NCBI GenBank assembly: GCA_001825565.1
Contig: MHXM01000041.1
Span: 1-23,364, forward strand
Origin: Desulfuromonadaceae bacterium GWC2_58_13
Lineage (GTDB): Bacteria; Desulfobacterota; Desulfuromonadia; Desulfuromonadales; Trichloromonadaceae
Reading direction: 5' to 3'
Length of the DNA: 23,364 nt
Below, in pieces: positions 14,935 to 22,757 of this stretch. How positions within the stretch are numbered: position 1 is the first letter of the stretch; the number at the start of each line of letters is the position of its first letter. The position numbers and the translations under genes are program-made. The notes under the pieces were generated by a model, which did not search any database, was not told where the DNA came from, and was given only the letters and a program-made list of their open reading frames with translations.

Positions 14935-15950
14935 TATTGCCTTCTCTCCAGGGACGATACCGGTAACGCAATCTCTGAAATCAAACTCCCAAGAATCGCC
15001 GTAGGATGGGCACCACTCGACTTCAGAGCCAGGTCTGCTTCAAGAAACCTCTCGAACAGATTTCGGTATTGTTCATGAGAAAACCTGCCCGCCTGATTCA
15101 ACAACCCCTTAAGAAAATATGGATTAATTCCAACCTGACGCGGAATCTCCTTTTCCTGGGTTTTCAATTCCAACAGTTCATGAATTTTCCAGAGTTGCCG
15201 AAAATGGCGAACAATCATCGACAAGACCAATAAGGGAGCCGACCCTTCATCGAGGATGCGCACCAGAAACCGCTGTGCATCCTCGGCTTTTTTCATGCCG
15301 AGCGCATCGGTCAACTCAAAAACGCTATCAACCCGGGTATCCGAAATAATTGCGGCGACATCGGCAACATCGATCAGGGTTTTGTCGCCTATGTAGGCAA
15401 ACAGCTTGGACAACTCGCCGTATATTTCCTGTAAGTTGTTCCCCACCCTGCGGCATAACAGGGCAAGAGCGTCTTCCGTGAACGATCGCCCTCCCTGCCG
15501 CGCCTGGTCGCGAACGAACATGGGAATCTGGTTATCATAAAGCTTTTTAAACTCGACCAGTGCCCCGCGCTTTTTGAATTCTTGAAAGAACTTGCGCCGA
15601 CCATCAATTTTGTCGCTGACAAAAACCAGAACGGTTTCAGGTGATGGGTCCTGCAGATAGGGAACCAAGTCATCCAGGCTGTCGCTCGACAGGTGTTGGG
15701 CGTCCTTGATCAGAACCAGCCGGTGAACCGCAAAAACAGGAAAGGTTCGGGCTTGGTCAATAATGGCCTCAACTCGGATATCCCTTGCGGAAAGGTTGTC
15801 AAAATTAAAGTCGCGATCAACGACGGGAACAGCCGCGTCAAGCAGCTGGCGCAGACATTTTTCAAGAAGGTACGTTTCTTCTCCGTATAAAAAGAGAAGA
15901 TTCGGGAATTCCTTGTTGTCAATGGCCCGGGATAGTTCAGCAGGAGTCAT
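14934..15950 (-). CDS. holA: DNA polymerase III delta subunit
   Basis: Clamp-loader subunit that opens the sliding clamp on DNA. The 338 residues match the family length. The N-terminal nucleotide-fold part has PNLLFLYGEETYLLEKCLRQL (about 16-36) and DDLVPYLQDPSPETVLVFVSDK (about 92-113). The middle and C-terminal helical regions include RRVGNNLQEIYGELSKLFAYIGD and INPYFLKGLLNQAGRFS, both typical of HolA. The ATG at 15950 has only a weak GGGG upstream. The lptE stop is 18 bases away, so it is translated from the leuS-lptE-holA message. Confidence 0.93.
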   Translation of the reverse strand: MTPAELSRAIDNKEFPNLLFLYGEETYLLEKCLRQLLDAAVPVVDRDFNFDNLSARDIRVEAIIDQARTFPVFAVHRLVLIKDAQHLSSDSLDDLVPYLQDPSPETVLVFVSDKIDGRRKFFQEFKKRGALVEFKKLYDNQIPMFVRDQARQGGRSFTEDALALLCRRVGNNLQEIYGELSKLFAYIGDKTLIDVADVAAIISDTRVDSVFELTDALGMKKAEDAQRFLVRILDEGSAPLLVLSMIVRHFRQLWKIHELLELKTQEKEIPRQVGINPYFLKGLLNQAGRFSHEQYRNLFERFLEADLALKSSGAHPTAILGSLISEIALPVSSLERRQ

Positions 15951-15968
15951 CTTGCCCCACGGCAGAAT

Positions 15969-16472
15969 CTAGAAATTGTCTTGCATGCGGTTGTAGACCT
16001 GCTCGGCCAATCGTTCGCAAATTGTCTGGATAGCGGCGGTTTCTTGGTCTTCCTGCACCGCTCTGTCACTGCTGTTCATCGACTCCTCGGTCCAGGATAC
16101 GTTGTTTTTCCAGAGTATTTTACCGTCTGAAACCCGACGCAGAGAGGCACTGACTTTCATGATGGAACGGTATTCTTGGATATTGTCCGTCCGGTCATAA
16201 GATACCGCCGTGCGACTGTACGAGGTGACGGTCCCCGTAAGGATGGCCTCGGCGTCCTTGCGATTCTTCACGAGCGTGAGGCGACTATCCCGCCCGAAAC
16301 GCGCCATTAGGCTGTTCGTTACCAGGCTGTCGAGAAACGGTTCGGCCGTTCGATTGTCCATGGGCTCGATGAACAGGGTCTTTACTCCAATGCCAGGCCC
16401 CAGAGCAACAGGCGTGTATCCACAACCGAGCAAGGCCAGGGGGATCAGAAACAGGGCCAGAAAACATTTCAT
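15969..16472 (-). CDS. lptE: LPS-assembly lipoprotein LptE
   Basis: Outer-membrane lipoprotein that plugs the LptD channel for lipopolysaccharide export. The 167 residues start with a signal peptide (about 1-16) and lipobox LLGC with Cys17, then GYTPV. The following region (VKTLFIEPMDNRTAEPFLDSLVTNSL, about 30-55) and SRLTLV are typical of LptE/RlpB proteins of deltaproteobacteria. Sequence in this family is poorly conserved, so the leuS-lptE-holA position, as in E. coli, carries much of the weight. The ATG shares one base with the leuS stop (TGATG), indicating coupled translation. Confidence 0.87.
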   Translation of the reverse strand: MKCFLALFLIPLALLGCGYTPVALGPGIGVKTLFIEPMDNRTAEPFLDSLVTNSLMARFGRDSRLTLVKNRKDAEAILTGTVTSYSRTAVSYDRTDNIQEYRSIMKVSASLRRVSDGKILWKNNVSWTEESMNSSDRAVQEDQETAAIQTICERLAEQVYNRMQDNF

Positions 16473-19027
16473 CAGGACACCACGACGTTGACCAGGCGTC
16501 CGGGGACGACGATCACCTTGCGCACGGTTTTATCGGCAATAAACCTGGAAACATTGGTTTCGGCCAGCGCCGCTTCGCGAATCACCTCTTCAATGGCATC
16601 GGCACTGACAACCACCTTGCCTCGAACCTTTCCATTGACTTGGACGACAATGGAAATTTCATCCTCGATCAGGGCCACCGATTCCCAAGTCGGCCAGCCG
16701 CGGGATTCGATGCTCTGCTCATGGCCGAGACAGTTCCACAACTCTTCAGCAACATGGGGGACAAACGGCGCAAGCAGACGAACCGTGGTTTCCAGGGCTT
16801 CACGTAGAACCGCGGGATGTTCATGTTTCGAATCGAAGGCATAGATGGCATTGACCAGTTCCATGATCGCGGCAATTGCAGTATTAAAATGGAATCGACC
16901 ATCAATGTCTTCGGTGACCTTCTTGATGGTACGATGAGTGGTTCGGCGCAAGTCGCGGGCCGCCCCTTCGGCCGTCCCCGCCGTCGCTACGCCCTGAATC
17001 AGCTCAAGGTTGTCATGGACGGCCCGCCAGACCCGGCTGATAAAGCGGAAGCAGCCTTCAACGCCCTGCTCGTTCCATTCGAGATCCTTCTCGGGGGGAG
17101 CGGCAAATAGAGAAAAGAGCCGCGCCGTATCGGCGCCATAGCGTTTGATCAGATGGTCGGGGTCGATGACGTTCTTCTTCGACTTGCTCATCTTTTCGTT
17201 GCGTCCCACCACCGCATCGGCATGGCAACGGCTGCATTTACCGTCGATCACCTCTTCGGGATAAAGCCAGCCATGCTCCGGGCAGGAGCGGGTTTCCATG
17301 CAGACCATGCCCTGGGTAAGGAGATTGGAGAAGGGTTCGTCGAGAACCATCATTCCCAAATCACGCATCACCTTGGTAAAGAAGCGGGCGTACAACAGAT
17401 GCATGACCGCATGCTCAACCCCGCCAATATACTGATCGACGGGGAGCCAGTATTTGACCGCGTCCACATTGACCGGCGCTTCGGTGTAATCAGGGCAGGC
17501 GTAACGGGCGAAGTACCAGGAACTTTCAACAAAGGTATCGAAGGTATCGGTTTCTCTCCGGGCGGCGCCGCCGCAGGTCGGACAGGTCGTATTGATGAAT
17601 TCGTCGCACTGGGCCAAAGGGCTCCCCCCTTCCCCGGTGAATGCGACATCGGTCGGTAGCACCACCGGCAGATCTTTCTCGGGCACCGGAACCACACCGC
17701 ATTGGTCGCAATAAATCACCGGAATCGGCGTACCCCAGTAGCGCTGACGGGAAACCCCCCAGTCACGCAGTCGGTAGTTGACGGTTTTGGCGCCGATCCC
17801 CTTGGCGACCAGGGATTCTGCAATCTTTTCCTTGGCCTCTTCGTTCGGCATCCCGTCGAATTCGGCGGAATTAACCATGATCCCCGGGCCGGTCCAGGCC
17901 TCCGGCATGGTCTGCGAGTTAAGCATTTCGCCTTCGGGTTGAATGACGACCACCAGCGGCAGCTTGTATTTACGGGCGAATTCGAAATCGCGTTGATCGT
18001 GGGTCGGCACCGCCATGACCGCGCCGGTGCCATAATCCATCAGCACGAAGTTGGCCAGAAAGATCGGCATCCGGGCCCCGGTCACGGGATTCAGGCAATA
18101 AGAACCGGTGAAAACCCCTTCCTTCTCCAGTTCATCGCTGGTGCGTTTGATTTTGTCCTGCTTTTTTACCTTGGCAACAAACGCTTCTACCGCGGCACGC
18201 TGCTCGGTGACCGCCAGCTCGACAGCCATGGGATGTTCGGGAGCCAGACTCATGAAGGTGGCGCCATAGAGGGTATCCTGGCGGGTGGTAAAGACCCGGA
18301 TGTTTTGGTCGGATCCCTCAACCGGAAAATCGATTTCACACCCGGTGCTGCGCCCAATCCAGTTGCGTTGCATAATGAGAACCGGCTCGGGCCAGCCGGA
18401 AAGATGGTAGGTCTCGTCAAGCAGTTCCTGGGCATAATGAGTGATACTTAAAAACCATTGTTCGAGTTCCTTGGGAACGACCTCGCTGTCACATCGCCAA
18501 CAGCAGCCGTCTTCCACCTGTTCATTGGCAAGAACGGTCTGACAATCCGGACACCAGTTAACCGAAGATCTTTTCTTGTAGGCCAGTCCCTTTTCGAGCA
18601 TGCGCAGGAAAATCAGCTGTTCCCACCGGTAATAATCGGCGGTGCAGGTGGCCAATTCACGATCCCAGTCGTAGGAAAATCCCATTTTTTTCAACTGGAC
18701 TTTCATGCTTTCAATGTTTTCATGAGTCCATTTGGCGGGATGGGTGCCGTGCTTGATGGCCGCATTTTCCGCTGGCATGCCGAAAGCGTCCCAGCCCATC
18801 GGGTGCAACACATTATTGCCCTGCAAACGCTTGAATCGGGCAATGACATCGCCGATGGAATAGTTGCGGACGTGGCCCATATGAATCCGACCGGATGGAT
18901 ATGGAAACATTTCAAGAAGGTAATATTTATTCTTGCCGGGGTCTTCGGTTGCCTTGAACGATTTGTTCTGGTCCCAGAACTGCTGCCATTTTAGTTCAAT
19001 GGCGCCGGCATCATAACGATCTTGCAT
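16472..19027 (-). CDS. leuS: Leucyl-tRNA synthetase
   Basis: Class I enzyme that charges tRNA-Leu. The 851 residues carry the HIGH-type motif HMGH at 49-52 in FPYPSGRIHMGHVRN, a zinc-type cysteine cluster at 159-179, the CP1 editing domain (about 225-420) with TTRQDTLYG and the editing aspartate in PTHDQRD (Asp344), further CxxC pairs at 482-485 and 598-601, and KMSKS at 612-616. The C-terminal anticodon domain ends normally. The ATG at 19027 has GGAGG just upstream. It is the first gene of leuS-lptE-holA; a 163-base gap with a hairpin separates it from infA. Confidence 0.97.
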   Translation of the reverse strand: MQDRYDAGAIELKWQQFWDQNKSFKATEDPGKNKYYLLEMFPYPSGRIHMGHVRNYSIGDVIARFKRLQGNNVLHPMGWDAFGMPAENAAIKHGTHPAKWTHENIESMKVQLKKMGFSYDWDRELATCTADYYRWEQLIFLRMLEKGLAYKKRSSVNWCPDCQTVLANEQVEDGCCWRCDSEVVPKELEQWFLSITHYAQELLDETYHLSGWPEPVLIMQRNWIGRSTGCEIDFPVEGSDQNIRVFTTRQDTLYGATFMSLAPEHPMAVELAVTEQRAAVEAFVAKVKKQDKIKRTSDELEKEGVFTGSYCLNPVTGARMPIFLANFVLMDYGTGAVMAVPTHDQRDFEFARKYKLPLVVVIQPEGEMLNSQTMPEAWTGPGIMVNSAEFDGMPNEEAKEKIAESLVAKGIGAKTVNYRLRDWGVSRQRYWGTPIPVIYCDQCGVVPVPEKDLPVVLPTDVAFTGEGGSPLAQCDEFINTTCPTCGGAARRETDTFDTFVESSWYFARYACPDYTEAPVNVDAVKYWLPVDQYIGGVEHAVMHLLYARFFTKVMRDLGMMVLDEPFSNLLTQGMVCMETRSCPEHGWLYPEEVIDGKCSRCHADAVVGRNEKMSKSKKNVIDPDHLIKRYGADTARLFSLFAAPPEKDLEWNEQGVEGCFRFISRVWRAVHDNLELIQGVATAGTAEGAARDLRRTTHRTIKKVTEDIDGRFHFNTAIAAIMELVNAIYAFDSKHEHPAVLREALETTVRLLAPFVPHVAEELWNCLGHEQSIESRGWPTWESVALIEDEISIVVQVNGKVRGKVVVSADAIEEVIREAALAETNVSRFIADKTVRKVIVVPGRLVNVVVS

Positions 19028-19068
19028 ACATCCTCCGCAGCCTCCAGGCTACTGGTTCTTAAACATGA

Positions 19069-19088
19069 ATACCGGCAGGTGCCGGTAT
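19069..19088. other. Hairpin in the infA-leuS gap
   Basis: ATACCGG (19069-19075) and CCGGTAT (19082-19088) form a perfect seven-pair stem that could extend to nine. No T run follows in the minus direction, so it is not a standard terminator. It may be a leader structure for leuS, 41 bases from its start. The rest of the 163-base gap shows no gene. Confidence 0.4.
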
Positions 19089-19190
19089 GTCTTCATGATT
19101 AGAATAACGGCCAGGATGCCGCCCCGGCGGACAAACGCAATGAAACGAATTTGACCGGGAGGAGACAACCTGGGGAATTGTAAAATCAGG

Positions 19191-19409
19191 TCATTTCTCG
19201 CGGTAGGTTATCCGTCCACGGGTCAGGTCGTAAGGAGAAAGTTCCACCGTAACACGGTCGCCTGGCAGAATGCGGATATAAAACTTGCGCATTTTCCCGG
19301 AGATATGAGCCAAAACGACATGACCATTGTCCAGTTTTACCCGGAACATGGCATTGGGAAGGGGTTCGATGACCTCCCCTTCTACTTCAATTGCTTCTTC
19401 CTTAGCCAA
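19191..19409 (-). CDS. infA: Translation initiation factor IF-1 (TTG start)
   Basis: Small S1-fold factor that binds the 30S A site during initiation. The 72 residues are the exact usual length: MAKEEAIEVEGEV, PNAMFRVKLDNGHVVLAHISGKMRK, ILPGDRVTVELSPYDLTRGRI. The start is TTG at 19409-19407, supported by a perfect AGGAGG (19415-19420) five bases upstream and by the N-terminus. It stands alone, with its own promoter, away from the ribosomal-protein cluster where infA often lies; a second infA elsewhere in the genome is possible. Confidence 0.96.
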   Translation of the reverse strand: MAKEEAIEVEGEVIEPLPNAMFRVKLDNGHVVLAHISGKMRKFYIRILPGDRVTVELSPYDLTRGRITYREK

Positions 19410-19414
19410 AAGTG

Positions 19415-19420
19415 CCTCCT
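19415..19420 (-). promoter_or_regulatory. Perfect Shine-Dalgarno deciding the infA TTG start
   Basis: AGGAGG on the minus strand, five bases before the TTG at 19409. No ATG or GTG lies at a workable distance. Confidence 0.8.
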
Positions 19421-19462
19421 AGATTTTACAGTTTGATTCGTTCTGCCGTTTTGCAGTGCACT

Positions 19463-19492
19463 ATTTAACATAACCCATATGGGAATTGTCAA
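19463..19492 (-). promoter_or_regulatory. Promoter for infA with a palindrome in the spacer
   Basis: Minus strand TTGACA (19492-19487, consensus), an 18-base spacer and TTAAAT (19468-19463). The perfect palindrome CCCATATGGG (19474-19483) lies inside the spacer, where a bound protein would block RNA polymerase. Predicted start near 19456. Confidence 0.6.
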
Positions 19493-19546
19493 CCCTGCAA
19501 CGCATAAATTTACCTCTAAACGAAACATCCCGCCAGATATTTGAAA

Positions 19547-19924
19547 TTATTTTATTGCAAGCAGTCGCTTGGCAGCGCTTAAAACCTGGGTCGATTGAAC
19601 TGGCTTGGTGATATATTCGGTGGCCCCCAGAGCAAAGGCCCGTTTGCGATCCTCTTCCGCGCCATCGGTGGTGATCACAACGATGGGTATACCACATTGT
19701 TCCGGATCTTTTCGCACCAGGCTGACGAGTTTCAGCCCGTCCATGACCGGCATGTTGATATCGGTAAAAATGAGGTCGTATTTATCAGTCGTAAGTTTTT
19801 TCAATCCGTCAACGCCATTCGATGCTTCCACGATGAGCACTCCCTGCAACCGCTTCAGGGCAAACACGAGCAACTGACGCATGGTCGGGGAATCGTCAAC
19901 GATAAGAATTTTTTTTGTGTCCAC
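19547..19924 (-). CDS. Single-domain response regulator (CheY-like receiver)
   Basis: A 125-residue protein made only of a receiver domain. From the GTG at 19924, acidic residues Asp10/Asp11 (VDDS), the phospho-acceptor Asp55 (FTDINMPVMDG), Thr85/86 and Lys107 (ITKP) are all present, so it should be phosphorylated. The sequence LIFTDINMPVMDGLKLVSLVRKD is close to the CheY type. The start is uncertain: a TTG at 19933 adds three residues but AAGGA abuts it, whereas AAGGA lies nine bases from the GTG. It is the last gene of the HEAT-cheR-cheB-GAF set, about 22 bases after the GAF gene. No terminator hairpin is visible after it. Confidence 0.9.
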   Translation of the reverse strand: MDTKKILIVDDSPTMRQLLVFALKRLQGVLIVEASNGVDGLKKLTTDKYDLIFTDINMPVMDGLKLVSLVRKDPEQCGIPIVVITTDGAEEDRKRAFALGATEYITKPVQSTQVLSAAKRLLAIK

Positions 19925-19946
19925 CGCAATCAATCCTTTCTACAAT

Positions 19947-20774
19947 CTACTTGGTGAGCAGATCAATAAATCCCTGGATCGTCGAAAGCTTCCTCTCTGA
20001 ATCAGAGTAGAGGCGAGAGGAAAAGATTGCCGTCGCGGCATGCCCTGCCAGCAGGGTGAATAGCTCATAGTCCACATCGGCGAACCGACTTTTCTGTTCG
20101 AGCAGTCGGTAGATAACGATGACGCCGATGACGTGGTCCTTTATCTTCAGCGGAATGCAAACCATCGGGTGACCATAATCAAGAGAGTAGGTTTCCATAT
20201 CGTCGATGAAGTAACTTTCGCCCGTATCTCCGACATTGCCGATGATTCCCTTGCCCAATTCAATTTTTGGGAGACGTTCCACCTCGATGCCTTCATGGGC
20301 AACGGTTTGAAAGTAACCTGTTTTTTCGTCAAGAAGGAGAATAGCAAACTCTTCGGCGCCTATCAGATTTATTATAATTTCCGTGATAACCTGTAGAACT
20401 TCGCAAAAGTCCAGGGTTGAATGCAACTGATAGGAAGCAATGTAAAGGTTCGCCAACATGTTGTTCTCGGACTCAATAACAACGTAGCGATTGGCGAAAT
20501 CAAGATTTTCTTCTTCAACCTCCTTGATCCGACCCAGAATTTCTGCTTTTTCTTTTTCGAGTTCTTTGATTTTCTTTTGCAGGATAGCTACTTCGGCAGG
20601 AGGGGGCGCTGTTGCCGATCTGCCGTCCCGCGGTTCCTTCATTTTAAGTAATTGAAATCGCAATCGTTCATTTTCTTTCAGGAGTTCCTGGGTGAATTCA
20701 GCTCCCTTTTTGAAAACCTGAAGAAATTCCTCAGCCCGTTTAACTGAATTTTTATCTTCGTTGAATTCGGACAT
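19947..20774 (-). CDS. Coiled-coil protein with a GAF domain
   Basis: Cytosolic protein of 275 residues with no signal peptide or membrane segment. A long charged N-terminal coiled coil (about 10-108, Glu/Lys/Leu-rich and broken by a Pro/Ala stretch at about 49-60) precedes a GAF-type domain (about 115-262): STLDFCEVLQVITEIIINLIGAEEFAILLLDE, then GKGIIGNVGDTGESYFIDD, then VCIPLKIKDHVIGVIVIYRL and ELFTLLAGHAATAIFSSRLY. There is no kinase, cyclase, EAL or other output domain. The ligand is unknown. It probably acts as a sensor or scaffold in the chemosensory set: cheB lies 43 bases upstream and the receiver gene follows. Start ATG with GGGAG eight bases upstream. Confidence 0.87.
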   Translation of the reverse strand: MSEFNEDKNSVKRAEEFLQVFKKGAEFTQELLKENERLRFQLLKMKEPRDGRSATAPPPAEVAILQKKIKELEKEKAEILGRIKEVEEENLDFANRYVVIESENNMLANLYIASYQLHSTLDFCEVLQVITEIIINLIGAEEFAILLLDEKTGYFQTVAHEGIEVERLPKIELGKGIIGNVGDTGESYFIDDMETYSLDYGHPMVCIPLKIKDHVIGVIVIYRLLEQKSRFADVDYELFTLLAGHAATAIFSSRLYSDSERKLSTIQGFIDLLTK

Positions 20775-20817
20775 TCAAACCGCTCCCGAAAAATAGATTA
20801 TCGAATACTTTAAATCG

Positions 20818-21882
20818 TCAGAATCCACAACGACTCAATATTTCGGCGGAAATCAGAGGCAGAGGAAGAGTTTTATCAACCTTGCCCGTGGCGATAGCCT
20901 CCTTCGGCATACCGAACACGACACTGGTTTCTTCACTTTCGGCAAGTACCTGTCCGCCATGTTCTTTGATGTGATCAACCCCCCTCGCCCCATCGTTGCC
21001 CATTCCGGTTAACACAACACCCAGAAGATTTGCGCCAAAAACTTCGCTGGCCGATCTGAACATGACATCCACCGAGGGAGTGTATCGTTGCGAGTCGGTC
21101 GGATCGCTGATAATGACCGAAACCCCAGTATCGCGCCTTTGAAAGGACAGGTTTTTCCCCCCCGGACAAATCAAAACCCGCCCCGACGTCATGAGATCGC
21201 CTGCCTCGGCCTCTTTGACTTCGAGACCACAGAATTTATTCAGGCGGTCGGCAAACGCTTTGGTAAAAATCGGCGGCATGTGTTGCGAGATGGCAATCCC
21301 GATAGGGAGCGGCGAATCAAACGCGGCAAGCACGGTCTGCAACGCCGGAGGGCCACCCGTTGAAGCCCCGATGACGACCTGACTGATATATTTACCGCTT
21401 CGTCGACGCAAAATGTTTTCAAGGTTCTTAACGGACTTGTCCGACCTGCCGCTGGCCGCCGACCGCCGGATAATTTTACTCATGTCGGCGCCGGCGACTT
21501 CAAGGACTTTCGCAACCAGGTCGTCCCGGATGTTGGCCAGTTCGGGAGAAATTTTACTGGTCGGCTTGGCAACAAAATCAACGGCTCCGAACTCCAGTGC
21601 CTTGAACACGCTGTCGTCATCCGCACGAGCCGAAACCACGATAACCGGCGTGGGGCGATTCTGCATGACGATCCGGAGAAACGCAAATCCATCGAGACGA
21701 GGCATCTCCAGATCAAGAGTAACCAGGTCCGGCTGAAGGTCAAAAAATTTTCGTAACCCATCTTCTCCGTTACAGGCGTAACCGACCACATCGACACCGG
21801 CTATCGTTCCGAGAAGCTTGATAATTGTCCGCCGATTATAGGCGGAATCATCGACCACCAGCACCCTGATCCGTTTGGTCAT
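20818..21882 (-). CDS. cheB: Chemotaxis response regulator protein-glutamate methylesterase
   Basis: Removes methyl groups from (and deamidates) chemoreceptors when phosphorylated. The 354 residues hold a receiver domain (about 1-125; Asp11/Asp12, phospho-acceptor Asp57 in VTLDLEMPRLDG, Lys107) and, after a linker, a methylesterase domain (about 165-354). The catalytic triad is intact: Ser174 (IGASTGGPP), His201 (ISQHMPP) and Asp297 (TGMGNDGARG). The ATG forms an ATGA overlap with the cheR stop, so the opposing enzymes are coupled. The chemoreceptor it acts on is outside the window. Confidence 0.95.
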   Translation of the reverse strand: MTKRIRVLVVDDSAYNRRTIIKLLGTIAGVDVVGYACNGEDGLRKFFDLQPDLVTLDLEMPRLDGFAFLRIVMQNRPTPVIVVSARADDDSVFKALEFGAVDFVAKPTSKISPELANIRDDLVAKVLEVAGADMSKIIRRSAASGRSDKSVKNLENILRRRSGKYISQVVIGASTGGPPALQTVLAAFDSPLPIGIAISQHMPPIFTKAFADRLNKFCGLEVKEAEAGDLMTSGRVLICPGGKNLSFQRRDTGVSVIISDPTDSQRYTPSVDVMFRSASEVFGANLLGVVLTGMGNDGARGVDHIKEHGGQVLAESEETSVVFGMPKEAIATGKVDKTLPLPLISAEILSRCGF

Positions 21883-22757
21883 GGGTTGCCCCCTCCTCCC
21901 AAACCCGAGGATGGCCGCTGGTAAACCATGTCATGCTGAAAATGTCTTAATTCAAAGGCGTTGGAAATGTTCATCAGGGATTCGGAATGCCCAAGCAGTA
22001 AAAATCCTTCTGGTTTCAGCCGACCGTGAAAACTTTCGATAACTTTCTTTTTGGCGGCGAGATCAAAATAGATAATGACGTTACGACAAAAAATGATATC
22101 GACCTTACCGAGGAGCGCCACTCTGGGCAAATCGAAAAGATTAAGGTAACTGATCGTAACCAGGTTTTTCACCCGGTCGCAAATGCGATATTTCCCTTCG
22201 ATTTCGGTAAAAAATCGTTTCTGATACCCAGGTTCCGTGGATCGAAACGACGATTGCCCGTAAATTCCCTTGCGGGCAATCTGCAGTACTCTCTGGCTGA
22301 TATCCGTCCCGATGATATCGATCTGCCAATCGTTGAACATGAGCATGTCGAGCATAATCATGGCGATCGTATAAGGCTCTTCACCGCTTGAGCAGCCGGC
22401 ACTCCAGATACGGATTTTTCTGTCGCCCGCTTTATCTTTTTTCTCCCGAATTTCCGGAAGGATCTCCTTGGAAAACGTTTTTAATTGAAAATCTTCCCGG
22501 AAAAAATAAGTTTCGTTGGTGGTCAGAGTATTGATAACTTCGGTAAATTCCTCATCTTTGTTCTTGTTGTAGCGCAGATGGTAATAATAATCCTTATAAT
22601 TCTTCAATTGAAGAGCCTGCAGTCTTTTGCCCAAACGGCGCTCAAGCAGATATTTCGAATCCTCGTTGAAATGAAGGCCGCTATGCTGATACACGAAATC
22701 TCGAATCTGGCGAAATTCCTCGTCATTCATGGCGATTTCGGGGGAAAGAAAAAGCAT
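21879..22757 (-). CDS. cheR: Chemotaxis protein methyltransferase
   Basis: Methylates glutamates of chemoreceptors with SAM. The 292 residues hold the N-terminal helical domain (about 10-80), NETYFFRE at 81-88, the SAM motif WSAGCSSGEEPYTIAM at 118-133, GTDIS at 150-154, and FCRNVIIYF at 223-231 with LLGHSESL. A Gly-rich tail (GLGGGG) ends it. I keep the ATG at 22757, directly after the TAG of the HEAT gene, with AAGGG nine bases upstream; an internal ATG (residue 10) has no ribosome site. Confidence 0.94.
   Translation of the reverse strand: MLFLSPEIAMNDEEFRQIRDFVYQHSGLHFNEDSKYLLERRLGKRLQALQLKNYKDYYYHLRYNKNKDEEFTEVINTLTTNETYFFREDFQLKTFSKEILPEIREKKDKAGDRKIRIWSAGCSSGEEPYTIAMIMLDMLMFNDWQIDIIGTDISQRVLQIARKGIYGQSSFRSTEPGYQKRFFTEIEGKYRICDRVKNLVTISYLNLFDLPRVALLGKVDIIFCRNVIIYFDLAAKKKVIESFHGRLKPEGFLLLGHSESLMNISNAFELRHFQHDMVYQRPSSGLGGGGNP

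Noticed and set aside
17702..18451. Long open frame on the plus strand opposite leuS
   Set aside because: Antisense of a certain leuS gene; the translation has no recognisable domain and no start signals.
19040..19094. Possible 15-residue leader peptide before leuS
   Set aside because: It has a single leucine codon, no run of leucines, and no terminator hairpin, so it does not resemble an attenuation leader.
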